Made by a program: the position numbers and the translations under genes
Shown: piece after piece, positions 1-8,007 of the stretch
Layout of the letters: the number at the start of each line of letters is the position of its first letter
How positions within the stretch are numbered: the stretch's first letter is position 1
Notes under the pieces: generated by a model
The model's input: only the letters and a program-made list of their open reading frames with translations
Database searches by the model: none
Told to the model about the DNA's origin: nothing
Origin: SABI01 sp963676605
GTDB taxonomy: Bacteria > Spirochaetota > Spirochaetia > Sphaerochaetales > Sphaerochaetaceae
Reading direction: 5' to 3'
Assembly (NCBI GenBank): GCA_963676605.2
Contig: CAXXSP010000060.1
Location: forward strand, 1 to 64,000
Length of the DNA stretch: 64,000 nt

Positions 1-317
1 GCGTTCGTCTTGGTTCTCTGTCCGCGAACGGGAAGACCTCTTCTGTGACGTAGTCCTCTGTTACAGCCGATGTCCATCAGTCTCTTGATGTTCAGTGCAA
101 CTTCGGTTCTCAGACGACCTTCAACCTTGTACTCGTTCTCGATAAGCTTTCTCAGGTCATTCACATCTTCACTTGAGAGATTGTTCATCTTCTCATCGGG
201 ATTGATGTTGCCTTTTTCGCAGATCTCAAGAGCAGAGGTTCTGCCGATTCCGTAAATATAGGTTAATGCAATTTTGACCGACTTGTTCGGTAAATCAACA
301 CCTGCAATTCTCGCCAT
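1..317 (-). CDS. rpsM: 30S ribosomal protein S13, 3' end outside window
   Basis: The first 105 residues are visible, beginning MARIAGVDLPNKS and running to RGLPVRGQRTKTNA, the conserved C-terminal basic tail that contacts tRNA in the 30S head; only the last residues and stop lie beyond base 1. The ATG at 317-315 is preceded by a strong GAGGAGG Shine-Dalgarno sequence. It follows rpmJ by 16 bases in the spc/alpha operon. Family assignment is certain. Confidence 0.97.
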   Translation of the reverse strand, partial: MARIAGVDLPNKSVKIALTYIYGIGRTSALEICEKGNINPDEKMNNLSSEDVNDLRKLIENEYKVEGRLRTEVALNIKRLMDIGCNRGLRHRRGLPVRGQRTKTN

Positions 318-333
318 TAACTGGCCTCCTCAA

Positions 334-447
334 TTATCTCTGTCTCTGCTTGTGCTTCGGGTTCTCGCACACAATACGGACAACCCCGGCACGTCTGATG
401 ACTTTGCATTTGTCACACATAGGTTTGACGCTTGCTCTCACTTTCAT
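334..447 (-). CDS. rpmJ: 50S ribosomal protein L36, zinc-binding type
   Basis: A 37-residue protein, MKVRASVKPMCDKC... ending KHKQRQR. It keeps the zinc ribbon ligands (C11, C14, C27 and a histidine near 33), so it is the Zn-dependent C+ form of L36, a small rRNA-binding protein at the base of the L7/L12 stalk. It lies directly between secY and rpsM with no adk, map or infA, an order also seen in treponemes. It is short enough to be missed by ORF callers. Confidence 0.96.
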   Translation of the reverse strand: MKVRASVKPMCDKCKVIRRAGVVRIVCENPKHKQRQR

Positions 448-459
448 CTCTTTATTCTC

Positions 460-1779
460 CTATAGGTTCCTGCTTCTGATACGCCCTTTGCTGGTCAGTC
501 CATCGTGATGGTGCATCTTCATGACTCCCTCGATCTGGCTCATGGTATCGAGATCGACACCAACCAGGATGATCAGTGATGTTCCGCCGAGGAGCATCGC
601 GACCGATGAAGGGAATGCAAAGAACTTCTGCACCAGGGTCGGGATCAGTGCGATAAAGGCAAGGAACATAGAACCTGGAAGGACGATACGGTTGAGAACT
701 TTGGTGAGGTATTCCTCAAGTCTCTCTGTACGTACTCCGGGGACGGATCCGCCGTTTTCTCTGATCTGCCGGGCCATCTCGATGGGGTTGAGTGACACCT
801 GGGTGTAAAAGAATGCGAAAGCAATGATCAGCAGGGTGTAGATAATCAGATAGGGTGCTCCCTGAGGATCAAGAAAATTCGCAACTGCCTGCAGCCATCT
901 TACCTCAGGTCCCAGTGAAGATGCAATCTGCAGAGGGAACGAGAGAAGGGCTGAAGCGAAGATAACAGGGATAACTCCGGAGGGGTTAATCTTGAAAGGG
1001 ATGTAGGAGCTCTGTGAGCCGTACATCTTTCTTCCAACAACACGCTTTGCGTACTGTACCGGAATTTTTCTCTGTCCTCGCTGTTCAATGACGACCAGCG
1101 CAACAACTGCGACGAACATTGCCAGCACGACAATGACGACGACAGGGTTGAGAGTGCCGGTCTGTACACTTCTGAAAAGAGTGATGAGTCCGTTAGGAAC
1201 ACGGGCCACGATACCTGCGAAGATAAGGAGGCTGATTCCGTTACCGACTCCTCTGGCGGTGATCTGGTCACCGATCCAGATGAGGAACATCGTACCTGTC
1301 GTGACCGACAGCATAGCGACAAAGGTAAACGGAACGATTCCCATGGTCATCACATCGGGAATGGATTTTGCATAGACGGTAACCACGTATGACTGAATAA
1401 GAGTAATCAGGATTGTGGCATACCGGGTATACTGCTGTACTTTCTTTCTACCGGAGGCATCCTGTGAGAGCGCCTTCAGGCTCGGTACGACGAGCATGAG
1501 GAGCTGGAAGATGATCTGTGTAGAGATGTACGGCATGATACCGAGCATAAACACAGAGAAGTTCCTGAAAGCACCACCGGCAAAGAAGTTCAGGTATTCG
1601 GTAAAGCCGATCGAGCTGGAGCTGCTCTGTGAGAGGAAATAGAGTTTCAGTACTCCAGGATCGATACCCGGAATCGGAATGAATGCGCCGATTCTGAAGA
1701 TAGCCAGAAAGAGAAGGGTCCAGCCAATCTTCGTTCTGAGCTCATCGATCTTGAACATAGTCACTAAGGGGTTAGACAT
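460..1779 (-). CDS. secY: Sec translocon subunit SecY
   Basis: 439 residues with about ten hydrophobic segments, the usual length for SecY, the protein-conducting channel of the inner membrane that works with SecE and SecA. Recognisable parts are the N-terminal FRIGAFIPIPGIDP, the plug/TM2 region SVFMLGIMPYISTQI, and the C-terminal cytosolic loop ending in ERLEEYLTKVLNRIVLPG. It starts 11 bases after rplO in the spc operon, so it is co-transcribed with ribosomal proteins as in most bacteria. The partner SecE lies in the rpoBC cluster at 52.6-52.8 kb. Confidence 0.97.
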   Translation of the reverse strand: MSNPLVTMFKIDELRTKIGWTLLFLAIFRIGAFIPIPGIDPGVLKLYFLSQSSSSSIGFTEYLNFFAGGAFRNFSVFMLGIMPYISTQIIFQLLMLVVPSLKALSQDASGRKKVQQYTRYATILITLIQSYVVTVYAKSIPDVMTMGIVPFTFVAMLSVTTGTMFLIWIGDQITARGVGNGISLLIFAGIVARVPNGLITLFRSVQTGTLNPVVVIVVLAMFVAVVALVVIEQRGQRKIPVQYAKRVVGRKMYGSQSSYIPFKINPSGVIPVIFASALLSFPLQIASSLGPEVRWLQAVANFLDPQGAPYLIIYTLLIIAFAFFYTQVSLNPIEMARQIRENGGSVPGVRTERLEEYLTKVLNRIVLPGSMFLAFIALIPTLVQKFFAFPSSVAMLLGGTSLIILVGVDLDTMSQIEGVMKMHHHDGLTSKGRIRSRNL

Positions 1780-1790
1780 TGCAATCCTCT

Positions 1791-2225
1791 TTATTCTTTG
1801 ATCTCTCCACCGGCAGCCTTGATCTTTTCGGCGGCCGCGGCAGACATCTTGAGTCCCTCAAACACCACCTTCTTGGTGAGTTCGCCGTTCGCAAGAATCT
1901 TCGCGGTCGCATTGTGCCCCTTGAGAAGACCCTTTCCTTTCAGAGTGTCCGTGCTGACAATATCCTTGTCCTCGAAACTTGCTGAAATAGCATCGAGAGA
2001 CACGACTTCGTACTCTGCCTTGAACGGATAGTTCGAGAAACCACGACGGGCGACACGTCTGTAGAGGGGCATCTGCCCACCCTCGAAACCGGGCCGTACA
2101 CCACCACCGCTTCTTGAGTTCTGTCCATTATTACCGCGTCCGCAGGTTCTTCCTTTTGAGGAAGCGCCGCGGCCGACGATAGATTTCTTTCTGTTGCTTC
2201 CAACAGGTGCGTTAATCTGACTCAT
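1791..2225 (-). CDS. rplO: 50S ribosomal protein L15
   Basis: 144 residues with the glycine/arginine-rich N-terminal extension (KKSIVGRGASSKGRTCGRG) that threads into 23S rRNA, followed by the globular L15/L18e domain. Normal length. One base separates it from rpmD, and it precedes secY. Confidence 0.96.
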   Translation of the reverse strand: MSQINAPVGSNRKKSIVGRGASSKGRTCGRGNNGQNSRSGGGVRPGFEGGQMPLYRRVARRGFSNYPFKAEYEVVSLDAISASFEDKDIVSTDTLKGKGLLKGHNATAKILANGELTKKVVFEGLKMSAAAAEKIKAAGGEIKE

Positions 2226-2226
2226 A

Positions 2227-2421
2227 TTACATCTCCTCGACTTTCACAAGGTGGGAGACTACGCGAACCATGCCTCTGATAACTGAGTTATCGGCCTGTT
2301 CGACGGAGCTGTTGATCTTACCGAGACCAAGAGCCTTTACAGTCTTCCTCTGCTTGGGAAGTGAACCGATGACACTTCTCACAAGAGTGATCTTGATTTT
2401 CTTTTCTGCTTTCTTTGCCAT
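2227..2421 (-). CDS. rpmD: 50S ribosomal protein L30
   Basis: A 64-residue L30 with the signature KITLVRSVIGSLPKQRKTVKALGL. A GTG at 2424 lies just before the ATG at 2421; I chose the ATG because the GTG abuts the rpsE stop codon (2427-2425) and the ATG gives better spacing to the G-rich stretch at the end of rpsE. The C-terminus NSVIRGMVRVVSHLVKVEE is typical. Confidence 0.94.
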   Translation of the reverse strand: MAKKAEKKIKITLVRSVIGSLPKQRKTVKALGLGKINSSVEQADNSVIRGMVRVVSHLVKVEEM

Positions 2422-2424
2422 CAC

Positions 2425-2943
2425 TTACCCCCACATCTCACTGAGTGACTTACCGCGGGCCTTTGCAAGCTCCTTGGCATCGAAGAGGGATTCAAGGGCA
2501 GCGAACGTAGCCTTGACGGTGTTTACGCTGTTCTTTGAACCGAGTGACTTGCTGAGAACGTCCTTGATACCGCAGGCATCCATGACGTGACGTACAGCAC
2601 CACCTGCAATAACACCGGTACCGGGAACAGCAGGGCGGAGAAGAACGCTTGCGCTCTTGTAGTCGCCGATTGTCTCGTGAGGGATTGTGCTCTTTGAAAG
2701 AGGAATGGTGACCATGTTCTCTTTCGCCTTCTCTGCAGCCTTGCGGATCGCTTCAGCAACGTCATTGGCCTTACCGGAACCGTATCCGACCTTACCGTTT
2801 CTGTCGCCTACGACAACGAGAGCTGAGAAGGAGAACCTTCTACCACCTTTCACAACCTTGGACACTCTGTTGAGTGTCACGAGCTTTTCGCTGAACTCGC
2901 TTTCCTGTCTTCTTTCTGGTTTTCTTTTAGATCTGTCCACCAT
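2425..2943 (-). CDS. rpsE: 30S ribosomal protein S5
   Basis: 172 residues with the double-stranded-RNA-binding-like N-terminal half (VTLNRVSKVVKGGRRFSFSA) and the GIKDVLSKSLGSKN region of the C-terminal domain. S5 lies at the mRNA entry site and affects decoding fidelity. Normal length. Six bases separate it from rplR. Confidence 0.97.
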   Translation of the reverse strand: MVDRSKRKPERRQESEFSEKLVTLNRVSKVVKGGRRFSFSALVVVGDRNGKVGYGSGKANDVAEAIRKAAEKAKENMVTIPLSKSTIPHETIGDYKSASVLLRPAVPGTGVIAGGAVRHVMDACGIKDVLSKSLGSKNSVNTVKATFAALESLFDAKELAKARGKSLSEMWG

Positions 2944-2949
2944 ATCCCC

Positions 2950-3309
2950 CTAGAATTTGACGCCGGCTTTGCGAGCCCCGTCAGCGATACTCTTGACCAC
3001 ACCATGGAAAAGGTACCCGTTACGGTCGAATACCACTGTATCGATCTTCTTCTCGAGGAGTCTCTTTCCAACGATTTCTCCGAGCTTTGCACCGTCTTCG
3101 ACTGTGTTCTTGAGCTCTTTGAGTTCCTTCTCAACGCTTGAAGCAGAAACGATTGTGTGTCCCTTGCTGTCGTCGATAACCTGGACATACATGTGTGCAT
3201 TGCTTCTGAACACGCTCATTCTCGGGCGCTCGGAAGTCCCGACGAGGTTCTTTCTGATAGAGACCTTACGTCTGGCACGCTTCTTATTTTTATCAATAAC
3301 TCTGTTCAT
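2950..3309 (-). CDS. rplR: 50S ribosomal protein L18
   Basis: 119 residues, with the basic N-terminal tail (KKRARRKVSIRKN), the motif RPRMSVFRSNAHMYVQVIDD, and the ending FDRNGYLFHGVVKSIADGAR. L18 binds 5S rRNA in the central protuberance. Normal length and normal position between rplF and rpsE. Confidence 0.97.
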   Translation of the reverse strand: MNRVIDKNKKRARRKVSIRKNLVGTSERPRMSVFRSNAHMYVQVIDDSKGHTIVSASSVEKELKELKNTVEDGAKLGEIVGKRLLEKKIDTVVFDRNGYLFHGVVKSIADGARKAGVKF

Positions 3310-3323
3310 GCTGTCATCCTACC

Positions 3324-3863
3324 TTACTTAGCACCGGACTTACCGACCTTACGGCGGATCTGTTCGTCTGCGTAACGGATACCCTTGCCCTTGTAAGGCT
3401 CAGGCTTTCTGAGAGAGCGGATTTCCGCGCTCACCTGACCGACTCTCTCCTTGGAGATACCGCTCACCGCGATAGTGGTGGGGTTCTCACAGGCGATTTC
3501 GATCCCTTCAGGAATCAAGTATTCGATCTGGGTCGAGTACCCGAGGTTGAGTGCGAGAATGTTTCCCTTCACTTCAGCTCTGTAACCGACACCGTTCACG
3601 AGCAGCTTCTTTGTATATCCTGCGGATACACCGATAACCATATTCTGGATAAGCTGTCTGTACAGACCGTGGAAAGATCTTGAAGGCTTGCTGTCATTCT
3701 TTCTGGTCACGACAACCTGATTGCCTTCAACGGCGATCTGCACTTCCGGACGATAATCCTGAACCAGCTTCCCTTTCGGTCCCTCTGCGGTGATAGTCGT
3801 GTCAGTGACAGAGACTTTCACGCCGCCAGGAACTTCAACCGGTAATTTACCTATTCGAGACAT
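3324..3863 (-). CDS. rplF: 50S ribosomal protein L6
   Basis: 179 residues containing the tandem L6 domains, with MSRIGKLPVEVPGGV at the start and the second-domain signature PEPYKGKGIRYADEQIRRK at the end. L6 lies near the factor-binding site of the large subunit. Normal length. The gene lies 11 bases after rpsH. Confidence 0.97.
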   Translation of the reverse strand: MSRIGKLPVEVPGGVKVSVTDTTITAEGPKGKLVQDYRPEVQIAVEGNQVVVTRKNDSKPSRSFHGLYRQLIQNMVIGVSAGYTKKLLVNGVGYRAEVKGNILALNLGYSTQIEYLIPEGIEIACENPTTIAVSGISKERVGQVSAEIRSLRKPEPYKGKGIRYADEQIRRKVGKSGAK

Positions 3864-3874
3864 AGTTCACCACC

Positions 3875-4276
3875 TTACCAAATTGTACAGATCAGTTCGC
3901 CACCGACCTTCTGCTCACTAGCTTTCTTCCCTGTGATAATTCCGGTAGAGGTTGAGACAACCACGACGCCGTAGCCGTTATAGACTCTGGGCATGTCACG
4001 GTAGCCGGAATAGACACGACGTCCGGGGGTAGAGAGTCTATCAATACCGTGAAGGACGGGGTTCTGCTGTTCGTCATATTTGAGGAACACCTTAATGGTG
4101 CTCATTCCATCTTTATTCACTACTTTTTTGAAATTCTTGATGTATCCTTCGTTCTTCAGGATCTTAATGATCTGCAGCTTCATCTTGGATGACGGAATTT
4201 CTACTTTTTCATGCTTTGCCATGCTGGCGTTTCTGATTTTTGTCAGCATATCGGCAACTGGATCACTTATAGCCAT
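3875..4276 (-). CDS. rpsH: 30S ribosomal protein S8
   Basis: 133 residues, MAISDPVADMLTKIRNAS at the N-terminus and GIITGKKASEQKVGGELIC at the C-terminus, the segment binding the 16S rRNA central domain. In E. coli S8 is the translational repressor of the spc operon; whether that applies here is not visible. Normal length. Confidence 0.97.
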   Translation of the reverse strand: MAISDPVADMLTKIRNASMAKHEKVEIPSSKMKLQIIKILKNEGYIKNFKKVVNKDGMSTIKVFLKYDEQQNPVLHGIDRLSTPGRRVYSGYRDMPRVYNGYGVVVVSTSTGIITGKKASEQKVGGELICTIW

Positions 4277-4285
4277 GTTAATCTC

Positions 4286-4471
4286 CTACCAACTGGATTT
4301 GGTGACGCCGGGAATCTGACCTTCGCTCGCAAGCTTCCGGAAGCAAATTCTGCACATCTCGAATTTCCGCATGTACCCTCTGGGTCTTCCACACACCTTA
4401 CAGCGGTTCACCTTTCTGGTACTGAATTTAGGGGTTCTGTTCGCTTTCACGATCATAGATTTTTTTGCCAT
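4286..4471 (-). CDS. rpsN: 30S ribosomal protein S14, short zinc-binding type
   Basis: A 61-residue S14 of the type Z (zinc) form: CKVCGRPRGYMRKFEMCRICF supplies two CxxC pairs as Zn ligands. The long zinc-free form of about 100 residues is not present here. Normal position between rplE and rpsH. Confidence 0.97.
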   Translation of the reverse strand: MAKKSMIVKANRTPKFSTRKVNRCKVCGRPRGYMRKFEMCRICFRKLASEGQIPGVTKSSW

Positions 4472-4485
4472 CTTAATTCTCCACC

Positions 4486-5037
4486 TTATTTAGCGAACGG
4501 CATGCCGAGCTTCTTAAGGAGGGCGAACCCTTCTTCGTCATTCTTGGCAGTGGTTACGATCGCGATATTCAGACCGCTGACCCGTTCAATCTTATCGAAG
4601 TCGATCTCAGGGAAGATAATCTGCTCGGTGATACCCATAGCATAGTTCCCGTTACCGTCAAACGCATTGGGTTTGACACCCCTGAAGTCCTTGACTCGGG
4701 GAAGAGCGACAGTGATGAGGCGCTCAAGGAAGTACCACATGTTGTCACCGCGGAGAGTGACCATTGCGCCGATCTCCATGCCCTGACGGAGCTTGAAGTT
4801 AGCGATGGACTTTCTTGCCTTTGTCTTCACGACGTGCTGACCGGTGATCTGCTCGAGTTCCTTGACTGCTGCGTCGAGGAGCTTCTTGTTTGTAATAGCA
4901 TCACCGACACCGACACTCACGGAAATCTTCTCAAGTGCAGGAACCTGCATCTTCGATTTGTAGCCGAACTCCTTGAAGAGCTCCGGAGCAACTTTCTCAA
5001 GGTAGGTTTTCTTGAAATTAGGTACGCTATTTGCCAT
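4486..5037 (-). CDS. rplE: 50S ribosomal protein L5
   Basis: 183 residues with MQVPALEKISVSVGVGDA and the C-terminal GLNIAIVTTAKNDEEGFALLKKLGMPF. L5 binds 5S rRNA and contacts the P-site tRNA. Its ATG overlaps the rplX stop codon by one base (TGATG), which implies translational coupling. Confidence 0.97.
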   Translation of the reverse strand: MANSVPNFKKTYLEKVAPELFKEFGYKSKMQVPALEKISVSVGVGDAITNKKLLDAAVKELEQITGQHVVKTKARKSIANFKLRQGMEIGAMVTLRGDNMWYFLERLITVALPRVKDFRGVKPNAFDGNGNYAMGITEQIIFPEIDFDKIERVSGLNIAIVTTAKNDEEGFALLKKLGMPFAK

Positions 5038-5342
5038 CAGATCACTTCCCCGGTTTTCTTTGCAATCCGGACCTTAGATCCGTCAGCTTCGACTCGATAC
5101 CCGATTCTTGAAGTCTCTCCGTTCTTAGTCACGAGAGCGACGTTGGAAATGTGAATCGGTGCCTCAATTTCCTTGATTCCACCCTGGTCCTGCTGGTTCT
5201 TCTTTCTCATGGTCTTCTTGACCATGTTCACGCCCTGGACGACGACGCGCTGAGTGACCGGGTCGACTTTCACAATCCGTCCGGTCTTGCCTTTGTCTTT
5301 TCCGGCGAGAACCTTGACGTTGTCATTCTTCTTCAGTCTCAT
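5037..5342 (-). CDS. rplX: 50S ribosomal protein L24
   Basis: 101 residues. The N-terminal KOW motif (VKVLAGKDKGKTGRIVKVDP) is intact, as expected for L24, an early assembly-initiating protein near the exit tunnel. The stop codon overlaps the rplE start. Normal length. Confidence 0.97.
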   Translation of the reverse strand: MRLKKNDNVKVLAGKDKGKTGRIVKVDPVTQRVVVQGVNMVKKTMRKKNQQDQGGIKEIEAPIHISNVALVTKNGETSRIGYRVEADGSKVRIAKKTGEVI

Positions 5343-5351
5343 TACTTTCTC

Positions 5352-5720
5352 CTACAACACTTCCGGCGCGAGCGAAACGATCTTCACGAATCCGTCTTCA
5401 CGGAGTTCACGGGCGACAGGCCCGAAGATACGCTTACCACGCGGGTTATTGTTGGCATCAATGACAACACATGCATTGTCATCGAACCTGATATAGGTAC
5501 CGTCAGGTCTCCGGTATTCTTTCTTCGTACGAACGATCACTGCCTTGAGCACGTCACCTTTCTTGATGGCGCCGTTGGGAAGTGCGTCCTTCACTGCAAC
5601 AACAATGATATCACCAACACCAGCGATCATTCTGTGGCTTCCGCCGAGAACCTTGATACACTGGACGCGTTTGGCACCGCTATTGTCTGCTACATTAAGG
5701 TATGTCTGCATCTGTACCAT
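5352..5720 (-). CDS. rplN: 50S ribosomal protein L14
   Basis: 122 residues, MVQMQTYLNVADNSGAKRV at the start and PVARELREDGFVKIVSLAPE at the end, full length for L14. The ATG at 5720 is preceded by GGAGC at suitable spacing. L14 forms part of an intersubunit bridge and the RsfS-binding surface. Confidence 0.97.
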   Translation of the reverse strand: MVQMQTYLNVADNSGAKRVQCIKVLGGSHRMIAGVGDIIVVAVKDALPNGAIKKGDVLKAVIVRTKKEYRRPDGTYIRFDDNACVVIDANNNPRGKRIFGPVARELREDGFVKIVSLAPEVL

Positions 5721-5735
5721 AAAACTGCTCCTTCC

Positions 5736-5987
5736 TTACTTGGCCCGTTCGATAATCTGCTCGAGACGCCAGGACTTATCCTTGCTGATAGGACGGCATT
5801 CGACAACGCGGACTGTGTCGCCCATGCCGGCACTGTTGGTCTCATCATGAGCCTTCACCTTCTTGGTGCTCATCACGTACTTCTTGTACAGCGGGTGCAG
5901 CTTTCTGGTGGTGACCGTCACGACGATGGTCTTGTCCATCTTGTCGCTTGTGACGATTCCTGTATAACGTTTCTTATTGACTTGCAT
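5736..5987 (-). CDS. rpsQ: 30S ribosomal protein S17
   Basis: 83 residues with the OB-fold hallmarks KRYTGIVTSDKMDKTIVVTV and the later VRVVECRPISKDKSWRLE. S17 is a primary 16S rRNA-binding protein. It lies between rpmC and rplN as usual. Confidence 0.97.
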   Translation of the reverse strand: MQVNKKRYTGIVTSDKMDKTIVVTVTTRKLHPLYKKYVMSTKKVKAHDETNSAGMGDTVRVVECRPISKDKSWRLEQIIERAK

Positions 5988-6003
5988 CGGATGCGCCCCT
6001 CAC

Positions 6004-6210
6004 TTATTTAGCATTCTGGCGTATGCCAAGAGCATACTCGTGGATCAGGGTGTTCAGGCGGGCAATCTTCCGCTTTGTAGTCCTGATCGCTAACGGATTC
6101 TCGACATGGCCGAGAACCTTCGACATTCTGAGGTCCAGCGCTTCCTTGCGGAGCTTATCACGCTTGGCGACGAGCTCTGCATATGACAGATCGTTGAATG
6201 AATTCTTCAT
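6004..6210 (-). CDS. rpmC: 50S ribosomal protein L29
   Basis: 68 residues, two-helix L29 with SYAELVAKRDKLRKEALDLR and IRTTKRKIARLNTLIHEY. Its Shine-Dalgarno sequence GGAGTAGGAT overlaps the stop codon of rplP three bases upstream, indicating coupled translation. L29 lies beside L23 at the tunnel exit. Confidence 0.96.
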   Translation of the reverse strand: MKNSFNDLSYAELVAKRDKLRKEALDLRMSKVLGHVENPLAIRTTKRKIARLNTLIHEYALGIRQNAK

Positions 6211-6213
6211 ATC

Positions 6214-6630
6214 CTACTCCACATCCCTTCTGTTGACGAACTTTGTCTTGATCGGGAGCTTGCTTGCTGCAAGCTTAAGAGCTTCCCGTGCAAGGGCTTC
6301 ATCAACACCAGCCATCTCAAACATCATCGCACCGGTCTTCACCACTGCAACCCAGCCTTCGGGGTTACCCTTACCGTTACCCTGACGGGTTTCAGCAGGT
6401 TTCTTGGTGTAGGGCATGTCGGGGAAAATTCTGATCCAGACTTTTCCTCCACGCTTGATATGACGTGTCATTGCGATACGGGCGGCTTCGATCTGGCGGT
6501 TTGTGATCCACTTCGGCTCGAGAGCCATGAGCCCGTATTCACCGAAAGAGAGCTTGTTGCCGCGGTGAGCGACACCGTCTCTTTCACCTCTATGTTTCTT
6601 TCTGAATTTGATTCTCTTTGGACTCAGCAT
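6214..6630 (-). CDS. rplP: 50S ribosomal protein L16
   Basis: 138 residues with MLSPKRIKFRKKHRGER, the conserved FGEYGLMALEPKWITNRQIE and RIFPDMPYTKKPAETRQGNG. L16 shapes the A-site region of the peptidyl transferase centre. Normal length. It starts five bases after rpsC. Confidence 0.97.
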   Translation of the reverse strand: MLSPKRIKFRKKHRGERDGVAHRGNKLSFGEYGLMALEPKWITNRQIEAARIAMTRHIKRGGKVWIRIFPDMPYTKKPAETRQGNGKGNPEGWVAVVKTGAMMFEMAGVDEALAREALKLAASKLPIKTKFVNRRDVE

Positions 6631-6635
6631 GTCTA

Positions 6636-7349
6636 CTAACTCCTATTTCCGGCAGATGCTGCCTTCTCACGTGCGCTCTTGCGGACGAGGAGACCTGCAT
6701 CGTCTTTCTTTGATTTAGCAAGAATCTCACCGTTGTACACCCAGACTTTTACGCCGATGACACCGAAAGTGGTATTTGCCTGAGCAAATCCGTAGTCGAT
6801 ATCACTTCTCAGAGTGTGAAGAGGAATTCTTCCATCCTTGAGCCATTCCGAACCGGCAATTTCCTTACCGCCGAGACGACCGGAAACCTTGATCTTGATG
6901 CCCTGGGCACCTGCCTGCATCGCCTTGCTGATAGCCATCTTCAGAGCTCTTCTATGAGAACCTCTGTTGGTGAGCTGGCGGGCGACGTTCTGGGCAACGA
7001 TCTGTGCATCCATGTCCGGCTTGTCGATCTGCTTGATCTTGATCTGAACTTTCTTGTCGGTGATTGCCTGGAGTCTGGTACCGAGCTTCTCAACATTCGA
7101 ACCCTTGGCACCGATAATGATTCCCGGACGACTGGTTGCGATTGTGAGAGAGATCCTCTGGGGCTTTCTCACGATCTCGACATCAGAAATCTCTGCACCC
7201 TGCACTTCAGGAGAGTCGAAAAGAGCTTTCTTGATCTTCAGATCCTCATGAAGGGTTGCCGAGTATTCTCTGGGATCGACATACCATTTCGATTTCCAGG
7301 TTTTATTGACTCCGAGACGAAGTCCAATCGGATTAACTTTCTGACCCAT
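6636..7349 (-). CDS. rpsC: 30S ribosomal protein S3
   Basis: 237 residues. The KH domain (RPGIIIGAKGSNVEKLGTRL) and the C-terminal S3 domain (GVIGVKVWVYNGEIL) are both present. S3 forms part of the mRNA entry-channel helicase with S4 and S5. Its ATG overlaps the rplV stop codon by one base (TAATG). The C-terminal tail is basic and slightly longer than in E. coli. Confidence 0.97.
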   Translation of the reverse strand: MGQKVNPIGLRLGVNKTWKSKWYVDPREYSATLHEDLKIKKALFDSPEVQGAEISDVEIVRKPQRISLTIATSRPGIIIGAKGSNVEKLGTRLQAITDKKVQIKIKQIDKPDMDAQIVAQNVARQLTNRGSHRRALKMAISKAMQAGAQGIKIKVSGRLGGKEIAGSEWLKDGRIPLHTLRSDIDYGFAQANTTFGVIGVKVWVYNGEILAKSKKDDAGLLVRKSAREKAASAGNRS

Positions 7350-7705
7350 TATCTACCCACCTTTTCATCAAGAACAACAGTGATGTGGCACTGTCTCTTC
7401 AGGAGAATGTCACGACGTCCGTGTGATCTCGGCCATACGCGCTTCATGCGGGGACCGTCATCAACGAACAGCTGAGCAACCACGAGCTGTTCTTCATCAA
7501 GTTTCTTGTTCTGGCTCATTGCGTTGGCTGCAGCAGACTGCACGACCTTCTTGAGCAGCAGTGCACCCTTCTGGGGCATTGCATCAAGAATAGCAATGGC
7601 ATCGACATAACTCTTGCTTCTCACGAGGTCGGCAACGGGGCGGACCTTGGAGGGTGAAGAGGGTAAATATTTGGCAACAGCCTTAAAACCTTTCTTGTTT
7701 TCCAT
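7349..7705 (-). CDS. rplV: 50S ribosomal protein L22
   Basis: About 118 residues, with FKAVAKYLPSSPSKVRPVADLVR and the tunnel-lining beta hairpin region VDDGPRMKRVWPRSHGRRDI. A GTG start at 7714 is possible, but the ATG at 7705 is better placed behind the AGGTGG ribosome-binding site that overlaps that GTG. L22 lines the nascent peptide exit tunnel. Confidence 0.95.
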   Translation of the reverse strand: MENKKGFKAVAKYLPSSPSKVRPVADLVRSKSYVDAIAILDAMPQKGALLLKKVVQSAAANAMSQNKKLDEEQLVVAQLFVDDGPRMKRVWPRSHGRRDILLKRQCHITVVLDEKVGR

Positions 7706-7717
7706 CTTCTCCACCTA

Positions 7718-7996
7718 CTACCTTCTACCTTTCTTGTCGCTTCCGGCGTGACCGCGGAACAGTCTCGTGGGAGAGAACTCCCCAAGCTTGTGTCCGACGA
7801 GGTTCTCGGTAACGAATACCGGGACCCAGGTTTTGCCGTTGTAGACAGAAATCGTGTATCCAACCATGTCAGGAATGATCGTGGAAGAGCGTGAGTACGT
7901 CTTGATCATAGGTTTCTTCCCTGCTTTATTGGACTCTGTAATCCTCTTATAGAGTTTCTTTTCGATAAAAGGACCTTTTTTGATTGACCTAGCCAC
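7718..7996 (-). CDS. rpsS: 30S ribosomal protein S19
   Basis: 92 residues, MARSIKKGPFIEKKLYKRI at the start and the conserved GHKLGEFSPTRLFRGHAGS at the end. S19 lies in the 30S head near S13. Normal length and position. Confidence 0.97.
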   Translation of the reverse strand: MARSIKKGPFIEKKLYKRITESNKAGKKPMIKTYSRSSTIIPDMVGYTISVYNGKTWVPVFVTENLVGHKLGEFSPTRLFRGHAGSDKKGRR

Positions 7997-8007
7997 TTTC
8001 TCTACTC

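Noticed and set aside
5151..6011. 286-codon open frame antisense to rplX, rplN and rpsQ
   Set aside because: Spans three certain ribosomal protein genes on the other strand and resembles no family.
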